8,048 nucleotides of DNA from Bryobacterales bacterium (GTDB lineage: Bacteria > Acidobacteriota > Terriglobia > Bryobacterales > Bryobacteraceae). Shown piece after piece: positions 5,121-8,048 of the stretch. How positions within the stretch are numbered: position 1 is the stretch's first letter; each line of letters opens with the position of its first letter. The notes under the pieces are model-generated. The model ran no database searches, was not told where the DNA came from, and saw only the letters and a program-made list of their open reading frames with translations. Where the stretch lies: the NCBI GenBank assembly GCA_003517725.1, contig DOZZ01000293.1:566-8613 (forward strand), in the 5' to 3' direction. Position numbers and translations under genes: made by a program.

Positions 5121-6365
5121 TTAGCGTCTGCGGCGGACGGGCCGGCGTGCCGGGGTGCGGCGCTCCGGAGTCTGCGGCACGGGCCAGCCCTTCAGATCGG
5201 ACTTTTCCACGACGAACGCCAGTTGATAGGGCTCTTTGGTATAGGACTGCGGCGATCCCTTGAAGGTTAGAGGAGTGCCCGGTTCGGCCTTGCCCTTGAG
5301 CGGCGTTTCAAACTTCAGCAGCGCGTCGCCGGTCTGGTTCTCGACCGCCACCAACAGTTCTTTCGGATTCACCTCGGGCGTGGCGGAGATCAGTTTGCCA
5401 TTGAACTCGGTCGGAATGGCCGTGTCCTTCACCTGCGAGGTGAAGTAGGTGTCTCCGTTCTCGGCGGTGATGGCGGTGCGCAAGGTCTTGAATAGCGCGA
5501 TATCGGGATGCAGCTTGTTGAGGGCCTCTTCGCTGCCCGCTTTTTCCTTTTCGATATCGACCACGCTCTTGATGGAGAAGCCAGCCGGCGGGAGCGCGGA
5601 AGCGGCGGCCTGGGTCATCAGTTCCGGCAGTCCGGTGGAGTCCCCGTGCCAGCCTTCGTAGGCTTTCTTTAGGTAGTCGCTGGCCTTCTTCTTCCCATCC
5701 GCCGACAGGGCGCCCGGACCGGTCACGGCCACGGCATGGGCGAAGGAGTACAGCGCTTCGGGAGTGCGCGCCAAGTTCTGCTGCCGCGCGATCACCGAGC
5801 CAAGGTAGTAGGAGATCTGGGCGTTGTCCGCATTGGAGGTCAGCACCTGCTTGAACTGGCTCTCGGCCTCGGTATAGTTCTTGTTCATCATGGCCACGTA
5901 ACCCAGCGTGGTGTGCGCCTGCTGGTCGATGGCGCCCTTGGCCTTGGCCCAGTCGGCATCGCTCACCTGCGCCGGCTTGGCTTCGGGCGCGAAAGCCGTG
6001 GCTTCGTTATCGATCAGCGCCTGGGCGGCCTTTTGGGCCCCGGTCAACTGGTCCGGCGTGGGCGCGGCGACCGCCATCACCCCGGCGGCCAGCTGATTGT
6101 AAGCCTGCATCATGGCCAGCAGGCGCTCGGACTTGAAATCCGATTCGGGATACTTATCGGACCACTGCTTTAGAAGCGCCAGCTTCTTGGTCGGATCCGT
6201 TTCTTTCTGCGCTGCCGTCAGGATGTCGTATTCGCCCTGATCCTTCACTGCCTTGGGCTTGGCCGCGGATGCCGCGGGGGGTGGCGTTTGCGCCTGCATG
6301 GCCGGCGCCCATACGGATGCCGTAAGAGCCAACCCCAATACTGCTTTAGAGAATCGATCCAACAC
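5121..6365 (-). CDS. Secreted TPR-like repeat protein
   Basis: A 414-residue protein starting at GTG (6365), supported by AGGAGG at 6377-6372, six bases before it. Residues 1-25 look like a Sec signal peptide (MLDRFSKAVLGLALTASVWA core, possible cleavage after PAMQA), followed by a Pro/Ala/Lys linker. The body (about 45-250) is helical with TPR-like units: ALLKQWSDKYPES (63-75) and AHTTLGYVAMMNKNYTEAESQFKQVL with AQISYYLGSVIAR nearby. A less repetitive C-terminal part (about 270-395) contains KSVVDIEKEKAGSE and a possible beta domain. The last ~15 residues are strongly basic (RRTPARRPVRRRR). TPR proteins mediate protein contacts; its partner is unknown. It is transcribed alone, between its own promoter and an intrinsic terminator. 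The general type is well supported; no specific function can be given. Confidence 0.85.
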   Translation of the reverse strand: MLDRFSKAVLGLALTASVWAPAMQAQTPPPAASAAKPKAVKDQGEYDILTAAQKETDPTKKLALLKQWSDKYPESDFKSERLLAMMQAYNQLAAGVMAVAAPTPDQLTGAQKAAQALIDNEATAFAPEAKPAQVSDADWAKAKGAIDQQAHTTLGYVAMMNKNYTEAESQFKQVLTSNADNAQISYYLGSVIARQQNLARTPEALYSFAHAVAVTGPGALSADGKKKASDYLKKAYEGWHGDSTGLPELMTQAAASALPPAGFSIKSVVDIEKEKAGSEEALNKLHPDIALFKTLRTAITAENGDTYFTSQVKDTAIPTEFNGKLISATPEVNPKELLVAVENQTGDALLKFETPLKGKAEPGTPLTFKGSPQSYTKEPYQLAFVVEKSDLKGWPVPQTPERRTPARRPVRRRR

Positions 6366-6459
6366 TCACCGCCTCCTACTTACTTTTCCTGTGGAATGAA
6401 TCTTGAAATACTCGCGCCGACGTGGGTTTCGCTCAGCGCTGCCCCGTAGACACTTGCGG

Positions 6460-6488
6460 AGTATAGCCGAACCATGGCATCCCTGCAA
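6460..6488 (-). promoter_or_regulatory. Likely promoter of the TPR-protein gene
   Basis: On the minus strand TATACT (6465-6460, 5 of 6 matches to -10) lies exactly 17 bases after TTGCAG (6488-6483, 3 of 6 to -35). Transcription would begin near 6453, giving a leader of about 88 bases before the GTG start and its strong AGGAGG. A 15-bp tandem repeat starts right behind the -35. Confidence 0.5.
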
Positions 6489-6489
6489 C

Positions 6490-6519
6490 TGAATGACGCT
6501 GCCGTGAATGACGCTGCCG
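6490..6519. repeat. Perfect 15-bp tandem repeat in the divergent control region
   Basis: TGAATGACGCTGCCG occurs twice back to back (6490-6504 and 6505-6519) with no mismatch. It sits one base upstream of the proposed -35 of the minus-strand TPR gene and about 80 bases before the -10 of the plus-strand TA module. It may be a regulator binding site or slippage in non-coding DNA; no open frame of note crosses it. Confidence 0.85.
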
Positions 6520-6599
6520 GAGTTGCTCTGGTTCCCGTACCCATTATGCAGCCGCGAACGTGATCCGTGTGCTTTCGCTCTTTGGAGCAGGGGTTGGTT

Positions 6600-6615
6600 G
6601 CTATAATTCTAATCG
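6600..6615 (+). promoter_or_regulatory. Extended -10 promoter of the Phd/VapC-type module
   Basis: TATAAT, a perfect -10, occupies 6602-6607 and is preceded by TG plus one base (TGC, 6599-6601), an extended -10 that can work with a poor -35; the nearest candidate is TTTGGA at 6581-6586 with a short 15-base spacer. Transcription should start at about 6613-6616, at or just before the antitoxin ATG. There is no ribosome binding site, so the mRNA is probably leaderless. Confidence 0.65.
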
Positions 6616-6891
6616 ATGGCGCAAGTGCGCATGACCGAAGCTGAAGTGGCTCGCGACCTGCATGCGGTCCTGGCTCAGGTCCAGCAGGGCGTCGAGGTGG
6701 TCATTGAACAGGACCATCAACCGGTCGCGGTCATTCGATCACCGCTTCCTCAAGGCCGGCTGCTGTCGGAGTGCATTGCGTTGGCACAAGCGCGCGGTTC
6801 CGAGGCGACGCTGGACGACGGCTTTATGCAGGACGTCGAAGAGGGCATCGCCCTCCACAGTGAGCCATGGAAGCCGCCCGTTTGGGAGTAG
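6616..6891 (+). CDS. Phd/YefM-type antitoxin paired with a PIN toxin
   Basis: A 91-residue protein. The first ~45 residues are a Phd/YefM-like DNA-binding domain: MTEAEVARDLHAVLAQVQQG, then VEVVIEQDHQPVAVIRSP, the usual 'E-x-G-x-E-V-x-I... P-V-A-V-I' layout. The C-terminal part (GRLLSECIALAQARG, DDGFMQDVEEGI, EPWKPPVWE) should be the segment that wraps and inhibits the toxin. It probably also represses its own operon; a short inverted repeat GCGCA-AG-TGCGC lies at 6619-6630, just inside the gene. The ATG at 6616 follows the -10 by eight bases. Met6 (6631) is an alternative start and also lacks a Shine-Dalgarno. It overlaps the toxin gene by 25 bases, which suggests coupled translation. Confidence 0.87.
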   Translation: MAQVRMTEAEVARDLHAVLAQVQQGVEVVIEQDHQPVAVIRSPLPQGRLLSECIALAQARGSEATLDDGFMQDVEEGIALHSEPWKPPVWE

Positions 6892-7295
6892 TTTTCGATT
6901 CGAGTGTTGTGATCGAAGCCGAGCGGCAGCACCGCACGGTCCCCCAATTTCTTTGGCAGATCAGGCGGAAGGTCGGCGAAATGGAAGCTGCGCTATGTTC
7001 GATCACCGTCGCCGAATTGGCGCATGGGATTTATCGCGCGAACTTTGCTGAGCGCCGGGAACGCCGGAGGGCGTTTCTGGATGACCTGAAAACAGCCCTG
7101 CCGGTCTACCCGATCACGGCAAAAACCGCCGAGCTGGTGGGCAGGCTTGGCGCCAATTTGATGGCTTCAGGCGTGGCGATCCCTTTCGCGGATTTGCTCA
7201 TCGGAGCATGTGCGATTGAGAGAGGGTACGCGGTGGCCACCCTTAACCTTCGTCACTTTGAAAAAATTCCCGGTCTGGAACTGGTTTCTCTTTAA
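6867..7295 (+). CDS. vapC: PIN-domain ribonuclease toxin (VapC family)
   Basis: A 142-residue PIN-domain protein, the expected VapC length. The acidic residues of the metal site are visible: Asp11 in VVFDSSVVIEAE, Glu50 in SITVAELAHGIYRA, and Asp109 in IPFADLLIGACAIERG. The fourth position falls in VATLNLRHF, where Asn127 replaces the Asp seen in some members, a common variation. IPGLEL near the end is typical. VapC toxins are Mg-dependent RNases that often cut tRNA or rRNA; the target here is unknown. The start is the ATG at 6867 inside the antitoxin gene, because family resemblance begins right at MEAARLGVVFDSS; only a weak ribosome site is present, consistent with translational coupling. 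All key residues and full length argue for an active toxin. Confidence 0.9.
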   Translation: MEAARLGVVFDSSVVIEAERQHRTVPQFLWQIRRKVGEMEAALCSITVAELAHGIYRANFAERRERRRAFLDDLKTALPVYPITAKTAELVGRLGANLMASGVAIPFADLLIGACAIERGYAVATLNLRHFEKIPGLELVSL

Positions 7296-7378
7296 ACTGC
7301 CGCTGCCCGCCTCCGGGTGGCTTGAGAGTTTCCCAATCGACACCGAACACGGCATCACTCGATGGTTTTTGAACCGTC

Positions 7379-7401
7379 TGTGCTAGAATCGCGCAGCCTT
7401 C
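7379..7401 (+). promoter_or_regulatory. Extended -10 promoter before the symporter gene
   Basis: TAGAAT (7384-7389, 5 of 6 to -10) is preceded by TG plus one base (TGC, 7381-7383). No good -35 is found at the right distance; TTGAAC at 7369-7374 is too close. Transcription would start about five bases before the symporter ATG, leaving almost no leader. Confidence 0.45.
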
Positions 7402-8048
7402 ATGCGTTGGGTCGACCTCGGGGTCATCATCATTTATTTGTTGGGGGTGACCTGGTTCGGCGCACGCTTCCGCCGCGGCCAGAACTCGCTCCAGGATTAT
7501 TTTCTGGGCGGCCGGTCCGCGCCGTGGTGGGCCATCGGGCTATCGATTGTCTCGGCCGAGACCAGCACGCTGACCATTGTCGGCACGCCGGCGCTCTCCT
7601 TCGGCGGCGACTTCCGCTTCCTCCAGATCGTGTTCGGCTACCTGCTTGCCCGGCTGGTGATCTCGGCCATCCTGCTGCCCCAGTATTTTCGCGGGCACCT
7701 GTACACCGCGTACCAATTAATGGAGCGCCGCTTCGGCGTCAACATACGCCGCGTCACCGCCGTCATCTTCCTGGTCACACGCTCGCTGGCCGAAGGCGTG
7801 CGCGTGTTTGCGGTCTCCATCATCGTTTCGATAATTCTGGGCACCGGCGAGACCGCTTCGGTGATTCTGATCGTCGCGCTGACGCTGTTCTACACCTTTG
7901 AAGGCGGCATGACCGCGGTGATCTGGACCGATGTGGTCCAGATGGGCATGTATGTCGCGGGCGCGGGAGTCAGCCTGTTCGTGATTCTGGGCAAAGTGCA
8001 TGGCGGCTGGGGCCACGTGGTGGACGTCGCCGGCGCCGCGCATAAATT
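7402..8048 (+). CDS. Sodium:solute symporter (SSS family), 3' partial
   Basis: From the ATG at 7402 the frame is open to the window end (215 codons). It reads MRWVDLGVIIIYLLGVTWFG, then the family's N-terminal signature SLQDYFLGGRSAPWWAIGLS and SAETSTLTIVGTPALSFGGD, in which the Ser/Thr-rich segment contributes to the sodium site. About five to six hydrophobic segments are visible: near 6-20, 41-60, 72-95, 118-146, 152-165 and 182-197. FYTFEGGMTAVIWTDVVQM (about 164-182) is another SSS hallmark. It would be an inner-membrane, sodium-driven importer of a sugar, amino acid or organic acid; the solute cannot be assigned from this part. Full members have about 500 residues, so more than half lies beyond the window. 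No clear Shine-Dalgarno precedes the ATG. It appears to be its own unit, 106 bases after the PIN toxin. Confidence 0.92.
   Translation, partial: MRWVDLGVIIIYLLGVTWFGARFRRGQNSLQDYFLGGRSAPWWAIGLSIVSAETSTLTIVGTPALSFGGDFRFLQIVFGYLLARLVISAILLPQYFRGHLYTAYQLMERRFGVNIRRVTAVIFLVTRSLAEGVRVFAVSIIVSIILGTGETASVILIVALTLFYTFEGGMTAVIWTDVVQMGMYVAGAGVSLFVILGKVHGGWGHVVDVAGAAHK

Noticed and set aside
5736..6173. 145-codon plus-strand frame inside the TPR gene
   Set aside because: Antisense shadow in GC-rich DNA with no family features or ribosome site.
7296..7360. Terminator after the PIN toxin
   Set aside because: Only a short CCCG/CGGG stem with a small loop and no T-run.
7362..7901. 179-codon plus-strand frame at the 3' end
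   Set aside because: Arg/His/Pro-rich shadow in another frame of the symporter, whose own frame shows SSS signatures throughout.
1..8048. CRISPR array, tRNA or rRNA gene, transposase or integrase
   Set aside because: No spaced direct-repeat array, no cloverleaf or rRNA sequence recognised, and no mobile-element protein in any frame.

Overview
The window is high-GC bacterial DNA carrying parts or all of about ten genes. The gene content points to an Acidobacteriota genome, most likely of the Solibacter/Bryobacter type: a Tat-exported Gfo/Idh/MocA oxidoreductase, an FmdB-type zinc ribbon with a long Ser/Lys tail, a secreted TPR protein, an SSS symporter, and several small toxin-antitoxin (TA) modules between housekeeping-like genes. 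This assignment is inferred from protein style only; no rRNA or marker gene is present.

Layout: (1) 1-1386 (+) is a type-B carboxylesterase that lacks its N-terminus because the window starts inside it. (2) 1387-1863 holds inverted and heptamer repeats and, on the minus strand, a decayed DUF433/DUF5615 TA pair. The antitoxin has a one-base frameshift and the toxin stops after about 37 recognisable residues. (3) 1925-2308 (+) is an ArsC/Spx-fold protein with no cysteine at all. (4) 2334-2980 (-) is a complete RelE/HigB-type toxin and HigA-type antitoxin pair, toxin first, with a perfect 18-bp palindrome in its promoter. It is flanked by imperfect copies of the arsC-like 3' end. (5) 3070-4410 (-) is the Tat-signal oxidoreductase, and 4448-4798 (-) the FmdB-type protein just upstream of it, probably co-transcribed. 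(6) 4799-5120 holds a doubtful small plus-strand ORF and a convincing minus-strand terminator. (7) 5121-6365 (-) is a secreted TPR-like protein with an ideal Shine-Dalgarno. (8) 6366-6615 is a divergent control region with promoters for both sides and a perfect 15-bp tandem repeat. (9) 6616-7295 (+) is an intact Phd-type antitoxin with a PIN/VapC toxin. (10) 7402-8048 (+) is the 5' part of a sodium:solute symporter, running off the window.

The genes do not form one pathway. The unifying theme is three TA modules of different families in about 5.5 kb, two apparently intact and one dead. The two intact ones seem to start translation at or near the transcription start, with no visible ribosome binding site. 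I found no convincing wholly new multigene system. The observations most worth following are the rearranged repeats around the RelE-type module, the frameshifted DUF433 gene, and the cysteine-free ArsC-like protein.
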